DNA from: Bifidobacterium sp. ESL0704
GTDB taxonomy: Bacteria > Actinomycetota > Actinomycetes > Actinomycetales > Bifidobacteriaceae
NCBI RefSeq assembly: GCF_029392075.1
Contig: NZ_CP113929.1
Location: forward strand, 124,001 to 188,000
Reading direction: 5' to 3'
DNA: 64,000 nucleotides
Shown: piece by piece, positions 8,332 through 16,150 of the stretch
Numbering within the stretch: position 1 is the stretch's first letter
Layout of the letters: each line of letters begins with the position of its first letter
Position numbers and translations under genes: made by a program
The notes under the pieces: generated by a model
What the model saw: the letters and a program-made list of their open reading frames with translations, nothing else
Database searches by the model: none
What the model was told of the DNA's origin: nothing

Positions 8332-10164
8332 ATGGACCCAAGAGCGCTGAAAGCGACATCCGTAACTGCCTCCGAGGTGGGAGGCACCGATGTCGCCGAG
8401 CCGCATGCGCTGCAAATCACTGCCGCCAGCTCAAATCCGAAGATGTTCACCCTGCCTTGGGAGAAGCCGCTGGCGACCTGGCCCAAGGAACTGTTGGCCA
8501 ACCTGCCGCGAGGCATCTCCAGGCACGTGGTCCGTTTCGTGCACGTCGGTGACGAAATCTATGCAATGAAGGAAATCACCAGCCGCGTCGCCGCACACGA
8601 ATATGAGCTTTTGCGACGCTTACAGAAGCTTGAGCTGCCTACCGTGCGTCCAATCGCCGTGGTCACCGGACGGCATACGCGTGAGGGCGAGCCGCTCGAA
8701 TCCATGCTGGTGACCAAGCAACTCAAGTTCTCGCTGCCTTATCGCGCTTTGTTCGCCGGAAATCTGCGGCCCGACACTGCCGACCGTCTCATTGACGCGC
8801 TCGCCGTGCTGATGGTTCGTCTGCATCTTTCCGGTTTTTATTGGGGTGACGTTTCGCTTTCCAACGTTCTTTTCCTGCGCGACGCCGACGCGTTCTCGGC
8901 CTTCCTGGTCGACGCGGAAACCGGTGCGCTCTATACAACGCTGACCGAGGGCCAGCGCAACTACGACATGGATCTTGCCCGCACCAACATCATCGGCGAA
9001 CTGATGGACCTGGCTTCCGGCAAATTGCTGCCTGACGAGGTCGACGAGGTCGGGGTCGGTGACAGGCTTATCGAGCGCTATGCCTCACTATGGGGTGCGT
9101 TGACCGATCAGGAGGACTTCGGTCCCGACGAGATGTGGAAGATCGAGAAGCGCGTCAACAAGCTCAACGATTTGGGCTTCGATGTCGATGAGCTTGAAGT
9201 CAAGACCGCTGATGACGGCAAGCGCGTGCTTGTCCGTCCACGCGTGGTCGATGCGGGCTACGCTTCACGCAAGTTGCTGCGTTTGACGGGCCTTGACGTG
9301 CAGGAGAACCAGGCTCGTCGGTTGTTGAACGATTTGGACGCCTACCGTGCCTCCACTTGGCGTGATGGGGAAGAGCTGGAAATCGTGGCGACCGATTGGA
9401 TGCGCGAGGTTTTCGAGCCCGTTGTTCGCATGATTCCCAAGGAATACCGCTCGAAGATCGAGCCGGCGCAGTTCTTCCATGAAGTCTTGCAGAATCGTTG
9501 GTTCATGGCCGAAAGGGCCGGACATGACGTATCTACGGCCGTGGCGGCAAGCGACTACATCAAGCACAATCTGCCTAAGTATAACCTCGATTCGAGGGCG
9601 CTTGCCGAAATCAACGAGGACGCCGATTCGGGCGTGGTCGACGATAGCTCGACGTATGACAATCCTGCTGATGGCACGGTGAATGGCGACAACGGGGAAA
9701 GTGACGTTACGGATACCGTTGGTTTCGACAATGACGACGTTGACAGTATCAATCGCGGTGATTACGCCGATCTCGGGGACGGTCTGGGCAACCTTGGGGC
9801 GACTCTGAGCGTTGGAGCCGATGACGGGATTGACCGCGATACCCAAGTATCCGAGGACTTGTGGCCGACCTCGCCTGATCCTGCGCCCACAGAGAGAAGC
9901 GCGCGTGGGCCGAGTCAGGCTGATGCTGACGGCGGGGAATCCGCAGGTGCCGGTGATTCAGCGGCCGGTGCTGGTTCTGGCTCTGGTTCTGGCACCGCTA
10001 CGGAACCTGGCTCTGTTGCAGGTGCTGGTGATTCTGGTTCCGGTCTCGCAGCTGTCGGCGATGGCGAGAGCTGCAACACTGCCACTTCTGCTGACAACGC
10101 ATATGACGATGATGACTATGATCCGGCCGAATACGATCAGGATGCCGCTGTCTGGAGTCATTGA
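8332..10164 (+). CDS. DUF4032 / lipopolysaccharide-kinase-like protein
   Basis: This is a kinase-fold protein of about 610 aa. The N-terminal half has the actinobacterial DUF4032 pattern: YAMKEITSRVAAHEYELLRRL (ATP-lysine and helix-C region), then LHLSGFYWGDVSLSNVLF, a variant catalytic loop resembling Kdo/WaaP and RIO kinases, then VDAETGALY as the metal-binding segment. The last 150 residues are acidic and low-complexity, ending in Gly/Ser/Ala runs, and are probably disordered. In-frame ATGs at 8236, 8299, 8317, 8326 and 8332 are possible starts; AAGGA at 8321-8325 best suits ATG 8332. The biological role of DUF4032 is not established. A lipid or protein kinase activity would be inference. 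Confidence 0.85.
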   Translation: MDPRALKATSVTASEVGGTDVAEPHALQITAASSNPKMFTLPWEKPLATWPKELLANLPRGISRHVVRFVHVGDEIYAMKEITSRVAAHEYELLRRLQKLELPTVRPIAVVTGRHTREGEPLESMLVTKQLKFSLPYRALFAGNLRPDTADRLIDALAVLMVRLHLSGFYWGDVSLSNVLFLRDADAFSAFLVDAETGALYTTLTEGQRNYDMDLARTNIIGELMDLASGKLLPDEVDEVGVGDRLIERYASLWGALTDQEDFGPDEMWKIEKRVNKLNDLGFDVDELEVKTADDGKRVLVRPRVVDAGYASRKLLRLTGLDVQENQARRLLNDLDAYRASTWRDGEELEIVATDWMREVFEPVVRMIPKEYRSKIEPAQFFHEVLQNRWFMAERAGHDVSTAVAASDYIKHNLPKYNLDSRALAEINEDADSGVVDDSSTYDNPADGTVNGDNGESDVTDTVGFDNDDVDSINRGDYADLGDGLGNLGATLSVGADDGIDRDTQVSEDLWPTSPDPAPTERSARGPSQADADGGESAGAGDSAAGAGSGSGSGTATEPGSVAGAGDSGSGLAAVGDGESCNTATSADNAYDDDDYDPAEYDQDAAVWSH

Positions 10165-10177
10165 GCTTTGTAAGTAA

Positions 10178-10224
10178 ATATGAAAATCTCCCATTGGGAT
10201 TATTTCCATGGGAGATTTTCATAT
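10178..10224. terminator. 17-bp perfect hairpin between convergent genes
   Basis: The arms at 10178-10194 and 10208-10224 are perfect reverse complements (17 bp) around a 13-base loop. The element sits between the stop codons of the DUF4032 gene and rlmB, so it probably terminates transcription from both sides. It lacks a clear T run, and its long perfect stem resembles other intergenic hairpins in this window. Confidence 0.7.
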
Positions 10225-10262
10225 ATCGGTTGGTGCGAAGAAATCAGCAGAAAAATCGTTGG

Positions 10263-11267
10263 CTATTCGGCGCTATCGGCCTTTTCGCCGGCCTTGCTGC
10301 GGGCTCGGGAGACGGCGTAGAGGCTGATGCCCGCCGCTACCGAAGCGTTGAGTGACTCGACTTCGCTGGAAATCGGGATGCCGGCGATGGAATCGCAAGC
10401 CTCGCGCACCAAACGGCTCAGGCCCTTGCCTTCCGAACCGAGCACGACGACCAATGGATCGGTTTCGAAACCGGACTCGCCGACAATGGCGTTACCGCCG
10501 CCATCAAGCCCGACCACGTAGTAGCCGCGTTCTTTCAGCGCCTCGATGGCCTTGGTCAGATTGACCACGCGGGCCACGGGCAGATGTGCGGCGGCGCCGG
10601 CCGAAACCTTCCATGCAGCTGCGTTGACGGAAGCCGAGCGGCGTTCCGGCAAGATGACGCCATTGGCTCCGAATGCCGCCGCCGAACGGATGACGGCTCC
10701 GAGATTCTGCGGATCAGTGACGCCATCGAGGGCGATGAAGAGCGGCCTGGCGTTGATGCGTGCGCTGCGCGAATCGGCCTCCTCCATGGCATGCGATTTC
10801 TTGTCGGCCTTATCCGCCAGTTCCGCAAGCGTGTGGTACTGATAGGGTTGCACTTTCAGGACGATGCCCTGATGGTTGCGCGAATGCGCGATGCGATCCA
10901 TCTCCAACCGGTCGGCCTCGAGCAGATTGAGCCCCTGCATACCGGCGAGCTTCACGATTTCGCGGGTGCGATCGTCGTGCTCGATGCGATTGGCGATATA
11001 TAGCTGCGTGCTTGGTACGCCCACGCGCAGCGCCTCAAGCACCGCGTTGCGTCCGACCACCAAATCGTCAGAATCCGAAGTGTAGTGTGCCGCGCGACGG
11101 CGTGCTGCCAGCCGAGGGTCGGCGAAACGGCGCTTTTCGTTCTGCTTCTTGGCGCGATATGCCTTGTGATACACGCGGTCCTCGGCTTTGGGCGTCGGTC
11201 CGCGGCCCTTCAATGCGTTGCGATGTTTTCCGCCCGAACCTTTGACCGGGCCCTTCTTGTTAGTCAT
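10263..11267 (-). CDS. rlmB: 23S rRNA (guanosine-2'-O-)-methyltransferase, TrmH/SpoU family
   Basis: This enzyme of about 334 aa uses S-adenosylmethionine to methylate a ribose 2'-OH in 23S rRNA (G2251 for E. coli RlmB). The N-terminus is basic (MTNKKGPVKGSGGKHRNALKG). A SpoU substrate-binding domain with VVGRNAVLEAL follows, then the knotted SPOUT domain with the three family motifs: DGVTDPQNLGAVIRSAAAFG, VVLGSEGKGLSRL and IPISSEVESLNASVAAGI. An upstream in-frame start at 11315 would add 16 residues, but the Lys-rich start at 11267 is what the family shows. It converges on the DUF4032 gene. Confidence 0.93.
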   Translation of the reverse strand: MTNKKGPVKGSGGKHRNALKGRGPTPKAEDRVYHKAYRAKKQNEKRRFADPRLAARRRAAHYTSDSDDLVVGRNAVLEALRVGVPSTQLYIANRIEHDDRTREIVKLAGMQGLNLLEADRLEMDRIAHSRNHQGIVLKVQPYQYHTLAELADKADKKSHAMEEADSRSARINARPLFIALDGVTDPQNLGAVIRSAAAFGANGVILPERRSASVNAAAWKVSAGAAAHLPVARVVNLTKAIEALKERGYYVVGLDGGGNAIVGESGFETDPLVVVLGSEGKGLSRLVREACDSIAGIPISSEVESLNASVAAGISLYAVSRARSKAGEKADSAE

Positions 11268-11403
11268 ACTCCCAATTGTCCCAGCACCCCGCGCCAACGT
11301 GCTCGGCGAATGCAAGCTGCGAGCAAAATCAGGATTAGAGGACCGAAGTCTTGATTTTCATCGCATGAGCGGTACGTTTAGGGTTTTATCGGTCGTGCGG
11401 ATT

Positions 11404-11722
11404 GTGATTATCTCTGCGTTGAGCCTGTTGGTGCAGGGGTAATCACGGAAATGGGCTGGAAAGTGTGATTGTCTCTGTAAAAGTGTCGGTTGTGCAGAGA
11501 AAATCACGGGAATGGGCTGGGAGGTGTGATTGTCTCTGTAAGGGTACCGGTTATGCAGAGATAATCACGGAAATAGGCTGGAAAGTGTGATTTTCTCTGT
11601 AAAAGTGTCGGTTGTGCAGAGATAATCACGGAAATAGGCTGGAAAGTGTGATTTACTCTGTGGATAGGCTGTTGATGCAGAGATAATCACGGGAATGGGG
11701 CCAAAACCGTGATTATCTCTGC
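11404..11722. repeat. 61-bp tandem hairpin array (5 units plus a half)
   Basis: GTGATT begins at 11404, 11465, 11526, 11587, 11648 and 11709, an exact 61-bp period. In each of the first five units GTGATTNTCTCTG (slightly varied) is followed after about 16-20 bases by CAGAGATAATCAC, forming a 12-13 bp stem; the sixth site has only the left arm. The loops vary more than the arms. Units are joined by GGAAATRGGCTGGAAAGT. This stretch between rlmB and dcd holds no plausible gene. Confidence 0.92.
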
Positions 11723-11837
11723 ATGTGGGGGCAGTCGGCTCAGCCGAAGGTGTGTAAGAGAGCCCAAAGCGGCGGCAATCCTTGTGCCGACAAGATGCCG
11801 GGCGGGGTGGCTGATGCCAATGGGCCGAACTTCTCAA

Positions 11838-12419
11838 TCAGTCCTTGATTTCGGCCTTATAGAAGTTGACGTATGAACGCGACGGAGTAGGGCCGCGCTG
11901 GCCTTGGTAGTGCGAGCCCACGCCGGTCGAGCCGTAAGGATGCGCTGCCGGCGAGCTGAGCTCGAAGAAGCACATCTGCCCGATTTTCATTCCCGGCCAG
12001 AGCTTCACTGGCAGGGTGCTCACGTTGGAAAGTTCCAGCGTGATATGCCCTTCGAAGCCGGGATCGATGAAACCTGCGGTGGAATGGGTCAGGATGCCGA
12101 GACGGCCCAGCGAGCTCTTGCCTTCCAGCCGTGCCGCGATGGTGCCATCGAGCTTGACGTATTCCCACGTCGAAGCCAGTGCGAATTCGCCCGGATGCAT
12201 GATCCACGGTTCGTCCGGCCCGACCTCGAATTGTTCGGTGAGGTCGCCTTGATTTTCGGCCGGATCGACGTAAGTGTACGCATGATTGTTGAAAAGCCTG
12301 AAATACCGGTCGAGGCGCACGTCGATGGAAGCCGGCTGCACCATTTCGGGCGTCCACGGGTCCAGCGAGATATGGCCGTCGGCTTGGGCGGCGAGGATGT
12401 CGCGATCTGACAGCAGCAT
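11838..12419 (-). CDS. dcd: dCTP deaminase (probably bifunctional DCD-DUT)
   Basis: This 193-aa protein of the dUTPase/dCTP deaminase superfamily starts at [17 protein letters not shown]. The motifs [45 protein letters not shown] (residues about 107-141) and [10 protein letters not shown] are the conserved nucleotide-binding and catalytic segments. It deaminates dCTP; actinobacterial members often also hydrolyse dUTP to dUMP, feeding thymidylate synthesis. The bifunctional activity is likely but not proven by sequence. GGAGGAA lies just upstream of ATG 12419. Confidence 0.95.
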   Translation of the reverse strand: MLLSDRDILAAQADGHISLDPWTPEMVQPASIDVRLDRYFRLFNNHAYTYVDPAENQGDLTEQFEVGPDEPWIMHPGEFALASTWEYVKLDGTIAARLEGKSSLGRLGILTHSTAGFIDPGFEGHITLELSNVSTLPVKLWPGMKIGQMCFFELSSPAAHPYGSTGVGSHYQGQRGPTPSRSYVNFYKAEIKD

Positions 12420-13160
12420 ACGTTCCTCCAGATTGGGTTACGCTCCGAGCGCTCGGCTAGACAGAACCGTGGAAACCGCGATGTTGTCTAGTCAACGTTG
12501 GATTACTTTCTGCTTCCAAGTGTAGACGTTACCGACGTCGAAACAGGCTTGATGCCCGTACGTAGCGGATTCGTGAGTCGGAATAGGGCCTCGAGGCATT
12601 TTGGCATTGTGCTTTTACCCGCTGTTCCGGTGCCTGTTCCGTGCCTGTTCCGGTGCCTGTTCCGTGCCTGTTCCGGTGCCTGTTCCGTGCCTGTGCCGGT
12701 GCCTGTTCCGTGCCTGTTCCGTGCCTGTTCCGGTGCCTGTTCCGTGCCTGTGCCGGTGCCTGTTCCGTGCCTGTGCCGGTGCCTGTTCCGGTGCCTGTTC
12801 CGGTGCCTGTGGGCCATGTTCGTCATCGCCTTTTTGCCGATTGAACTTCGCCCGGCCTTGATGTTTGATGTCTAGTGTCGGAATCTTGAATCGAGGGTGT
12901 TTGCCGCTGGTGGTAGCCGCCTGGCCGTTGATGCTGGCCGTTAATGTCTGGCCTATGGCATTTACACTGATGTATTTGCGCGCCAGGGCACGGAGGCACG
13001 GCGTTGTGGGCTTGCGCTCGAATCGTCAGGTTACGGAGGTTTCGTATATGCTTGGGGACGGGAAATTTTGGCGAAAATCCGGGAAAACAGGCGGAACGAC
13101 AATAATTTTCAGGTAATTTTCAGGTAATCCGATTCTTGCGCCAAGGATAGTGTAGTTATA
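12420..13160. other. Large intergenic region with minisatellite
   Basis: This is the first part of a gap of nearly 1.2 kb between dcd and the gene at 13602. The 5' end must hold the dcd promoter, reading leftward. Apart from the minisatellite at 12622-12810 I see no supported feature; short ORFs here are repeat-encoded or shadow frames. The 3' end holds a possible promoter for the RNA candidate that follows. Confidence 0.4.
12622..12810. repeat. 11/12-bp minisatellite, 16 copies
   Basis: Sixteen tandem copies of CTGTTCCGGTGC (12 bp, nine copies) or CTGTTCCGTGC (11 bp, seven copies) run without interruption. Some 12-mers carry CTGTGCC instead. The mix of 11 and 12 bases keeps no single reading frame, which argues against a coding role. 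It lies upstream of dcd. Confidence 0.95.
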
Positions 13161-13167
13161 TAAGAGT

Positions 13168-13280
13168 TGTCAGCAAGAGCTGACCGGTGATCTTGAGATT
13201 TTGGATCTTGCCGATAATTGAACCCTTTCTTCTTCTCTCTTCTCTTCCCCGGTACGTTCTAGTACCGGGGTTTCTCTTTT
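13168..13280 (+). ncRNA. Candidate small structured RNA with intrinsic terminator
   Basis: A promoter-like pair, TTGCGC (13136-13141) and TATAAG (13159-13164, 17-base spacer), precedes a compact structured stretch. Hairpin one is GTCAGC-AAGA-GCTGAC at 13169-13184. A second hairpin pairs GATC near 13189 with GATC near 13204, with CGG/CCG closing it. A pyrimidine-rich run follows, then a strong terminator stem CCCCGGTAC/GTACCGGGG (13247-13270) with TTTCTCTTTT. The predicted RNA is about 110 nt. It matches no RNA family I recognise. It could instead be a long leader for the gene at 13602, but the terminator lies 320 bases before that gene. Confidence 0.4.
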
Positions 13281-13299
13281 CTTGTAGGTTTGTCGGCTG

Positions 13300-13366
13300 T
13301 CGGTTTGTCGGTTTGTCGTTCTGTCGTTCTGTCGTTCTGTCGTTCTGTCGGCTGACGGCTGACGGC
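13300..13366. repeat. Short octanucleotide repeats
   Basis: Tandem TTCTGTCG units (four copies) are flanked by TGTCGGTT and GCTGACG variants. They lie between the terminator at 13247-13280 and the gene at 13602. No coding or structural role is evident. Confidence 0.75.
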
Positions 13367-13601
13367 TATTGGTCTGCCGATGCGGTTGCCATCTACGATA
13401 TTGCAATACAATACACGGCGTTGCGTGTGGCGCAGTGGCATTGACGCACGAAGCGTGACCAAAGTACGTTATGTTGGCCTCTTGCGATGTACACTAAAGC
13501 CAGCGGTTTATTCCGTAGACGAATCTGCCAGCAGGTTCGCCTTTGGATTTTCGGCTGCGTACACGCAAATATGGATTTGAACAGACAGGACAGATGGCGA
13601 T

Positions 13602-14255
13602 ATGAAAGAGGATTCCGACCATCAAATCAATCAGGCTGACGCGCAGGTTCGCAATGGTTCCCAGCTCGAGAACGCCCATATGTATAACGTCGACGAGTTG
13701 CGTCGTCACAGTCCCGCATCACAACGCAAGGCCCGGCATCGCAAGTCCTTTATTATCAGTGCGATAGTGGTTGTCGTCGTTCTCATTCTTATCGCGGTGG
13801 CGCTGCAGGTATCGCTCAAAACGCTTAAGCATAATACGGATCCATTGTTTGCAGATGGTACGTCCAAGACGGTTCAGGGAAAGACCAAAGCGCCGGAAAA
13901 CGATGCCAATCAAATGAAGCAGGGTATCGAGCAATTCGCCGGCACCTGCACAGGCGGTTGGATGGATGTCGATATTGCCAGCCAGCTGCCAGGCGTGGGC
14001 GCCGCATCGTTCTGCAAGGCCACGCAGGTCGCGTTCGTTACGTTCCAGACGAAGGCCGCGGCATCGATGGACGGTGACATGGTGCGCTCGCAGGCGCCCA
14101 ATCTCATCAACCGATATGCGGGCGACAAGATTGACCAGAACGATTTGCGCGTGCTGAGCAACGACCAGTGGATGGCCGTTGGTAAGAAGGATGCAATGAC
14201 GGCTTTGCAGCAGCAGTGGGGTGGCAAGCTCGAGGAGCTTAGTTCCGGCGATTGA
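13602..14255 (+). CDS. Membrane-anchored protein of unknown function
   Basis: This is a 217-aa protein I do not recognise. Residues 1-48 are polar and cytoplasmic, with basic residues (RKARHRK) just before one hydrophobic segment (FIISAIVVVVVLILIAVALQVSL, about 50-72), so the C-terminal 145 residues should lie outside the cell (positive-inside rule). That domain has two Cys (GTCTGG and SFCKA) that could form a disulfide, and conserved-looking WMDVDIASQLPG and LRVLSNDQWMAVG. The gene stands alone with long gaps on both sides. Confidence 0.8.
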   Translation: MKEDSDHQINQADAQVRNGSQLENAHMYNVDELRRHSPASQRKARHRKSFIISAIVVVVVLILIAVALQVSLKTLKHNTDPLFADGTSKTVQGKTKAPENDANQMKQGIEQFAGTCTGGWMDVDIASQLPGVGAASFCKATQVAFVTFQTKAAASMDGDMVRSQAPNLINRYAGDKIDQNDLRVLSNDQWMAVGKKDAMTALQQQWGGKLEELSSGD

Positions 14256-14619
14256 AACTGAAGAAACACCCGTGCTGACTGGACGATGGCGCGGTTTGGA
14301 AGAGGGCTGCCTGTTGGTCGCGTGTTGGCAAGAGGAGATTGCTCGTTTCTGAAGGCGGTTCACGGATTATCAGCCTTTTCGTGGTTCGGAATCGTGGTGT
14401 TGCTTGTTGCTTGTTGCTCAAGGCGCGCAATATACTGGCTCAACAGGCTCCCCCCGAATTCGATGTCGTTGAATGCGATGTGAATGCGATGATGCCAGCT
14501 CCTCTCTCTTTTTTCCCTACCCAAAAAGCGCGCGTTCAATATCGGTCGGTACGATGCCATCCGTTTGTCTTGAATCTGCAAGTGAACATTTTTAGCCGCT
14601 GTTGGGCTGGCCGTTTATC
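14256..14619. other. Intergenic region, nothing recognised
   Basis: This 364-bp gap separates the membrane protein from the esterase. I see no terminator, RNA gene or credible ORF. The esterase promoter should be here, but no clear hexamers stand out. Confidence 0.3.
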
Positions 14620-15444
14620 ATGGTGACTATGAGCGATGAAGCAGTAAACAGCGAACATTCCGACAAACCAGGTTCGAATGGAGGAAACGTGGAAAACGTT
14701 GGAAACGGCTTAGTTGGCCGTCAATCCGATGCTATTCCCGGGCGTTTCGGCGACCCGATGGAGATTTCCCATGTCATCTATTCCCAAGGCGGCGGCAGGG
14801 CTCGGCCCACGCGGCCGATGTTCCTGTGCCTGCACGGCTGGGGTTCCAACGAACAGGATCTGGCCGGGATGATGCGTTACGTCGCTCCCGGCAACGATTA
14901 CGTTTCGCTGCGTGCGCCACTGGTGCTGCAAGCCGAGGGGCCGGGCGAGTTCGGCAGCGGTTCCGGGGCCTACAGCTGGTTCCATGACGGCGTGCCCGCC
15001 GGCGAGGATTTGGACAGGGACATTTTCGCTGCGGCCACCGCTGTCGACAACTGGGTCAACGAACATGTCGACGCTGACCGTGAGCTGGTGCCTATCGGAT
15101 TCTCGCAGGGTGCGGCGCTTGCGATTCATCTGTTGCGCGTGCATCCCGAGCGTTACCGTGCGGTCGCAGCACTTTCCGGTTTTGTGGCTCCGGGGCAGGT
15201 TGCCGGGACGACTCCGGCCGACGATCGGCTTGCAGAGATGGAAAAGCCGGTTTTCTATGGTTACGGAGACCGCGACAACGTCTTGCCGAAGTATGAGATT
15301 TACGGCGCGACCGCCTGGCTTGAGGAACATACATGGCTGACGGTGAAGAATTATCACCAGCTCGACCATGCCGTAAGTCCAGCCGAATTCACCGACCTGA
15401 CCCAATGGCTCCTGCTCAACAACATCTCATCGGGTGTGGTGTGA
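14620..15444 (+). CDS. Phospholipase/carboxylesterase-family alpha/beta hydrolase
   Basis: This serine hydrolase of about 274 aa has an alpha/beta fold. The oxyanion segment is FLCLHGWGSNEQDL, the nucleophile elbow is PIGFSQGAAL (Ser of GFSQG), the acid is Asp in YGYGDRDNVLP, and the base is His in LDHAVSPAEF. This order matches the YpfH/EstB-like carboxylesterase (Abhydrolase_2) family, which acts on short-chain esters or lysophospholipids. No signal peptide is seen, so it is probably cytoplasmic. TTG 14602, ATG 14620 and ATG 14629 are possible starts. The natural substrate is unknown. Confidence 0.88.
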   Translation: MVTMSDEAVNSEHSDKPGSNGGNVENVGNGLVGRQSDAIPGRFGDPMEISHVIYSQGGGRARPTRPMFLCLHGWGSNEQDLAGMMRYVAPGNDYVSLRAPLVLQAEGPGEFGSGSGAYSWFHDGVPAGEDLDRDIFAAATAVDNWVNEHVDADRELVPIGFSQGAALAIHLLRVHPERYRAVAALSGFVAPGQVAGTTPADDRLAEMEKPVFYGYGDRDNVLPKYEIYGATAWLEEHTWLTVKNYHQLDHAVSPAEFTDLTQWLLLNNISSGVV

Positions 15445-15528
15445 TTTACTGCTTGGCAAGCGTGATTTCAGAACGCAAGCGTTACATAGTGCCTTTTCCA
15501 GTTGCTCGGATCCATTACCGATTCCTTT

Positions 15529-15655
15529 AGTGCTGGAAAACGGATTTTCCGAGGAAGTTGTATGCAGTTTTCCAGCACTAATGTTAATGGCATGCGTGCT
15601 AGTGCTGGGAGACGGGCTCTTGTGGCTGCGTATGTGCAGTTTCCCAGCATTAAGC
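15529..15655. repeat. Two AGTGCTGG hairpins
   Basis: AGTGCTGGAAAAC (15529) pairs with GTTTTCCAGCACT (ending near 15579), a 13-bp perfect stem around a loop of about 25 bases. A second copy begins at 15601 with AGTGCTGGGAGAC and ends with GTTTCCCAGCATT. The changes on one arm are largely matched on the other. The same arm sequence in a variant form recurs at 63047-63327, so this is a dispersed family. Confidence 0.85.
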
Positions 15656-15659
15656 GTGT

Positions 15660-16150
15660 TGGCCAAACCGTTAAGCGGAGAATCCGGTGGACTCTCTGTA
15701 GGCTTGGTGAGTGCGATGCCTCGAGTGCAAAAGAGCGATGGGAGCCCAAGTAAAGTATGTTTTTCCAACGCCACCAGCCCCATGGGCTCCGTGTAGGCGA
15801 GCTGAGCGCGATGCATCGAGCACGAATGATGCAGGTCGAAATGAGTGCCATTGTACAGTTGAGTGCCGGTTACGGTTTCGCCTCAGTATCAGCTGGCTGA
15901 GGCGTTAAGCTTGAAGCCTTGTGGGCTCCGCGTAGACGGAGCTGAGCGCGCTCGAAGCGCGCGAAGGATGCAAGTTGAATGGGGCCTCTTGCGCAGTTAG
16001 ATAACTTCTTACAGTTCTGCTTCCGCATCAACCTGGCGAGCCGTTAAGTAGAAAGTCCAGTGGACTTTCTGTAGGTGAACTGAGCGCGATGTATCGAGCG
16101 CGAATGATGCAAGTTGAAATGAGTGCGGTTGTAGAACCGGATATCCTATT
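15660..16150. repeat. Tandem ~140-bp structured repeats, abutting antiporter 3' end
   Basis: Three to four diverged units each contain GTTAAG, then a hairpin (for example GAAAGTCC-AGT-GGACTTTC at the last unit), then a GTAGGNGARCTGAGCGCG segment with a second hairpin (GCGCGCT-CGA-AGCGCGC in the middle unit), then GATGCAAGTTGAA. Each unit closes with a version of TTACAGTTCCGCCTCAGCAT at 15870, 16009 and 16150 (spacing 139 and 141). The 16150 copy is the true 3' end of the antiporter gene. An inverted remote copy lies at 57838-57965. Confidence 0.8.

Noticed and set aside
11404..11722. CRISPR array (regular 61-bp period)
   Set aside because: The whole unit is similar, including the would-be spacers, each unit is a hairpin, and no cas genes are present.
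12503..12875. Repeat-encoded proteins in the minisatellite
   Set aside because: All frames are open only because the repeat lacks stops; the 11/12-bp mix keeps no single frame, and there is no ribosome site.
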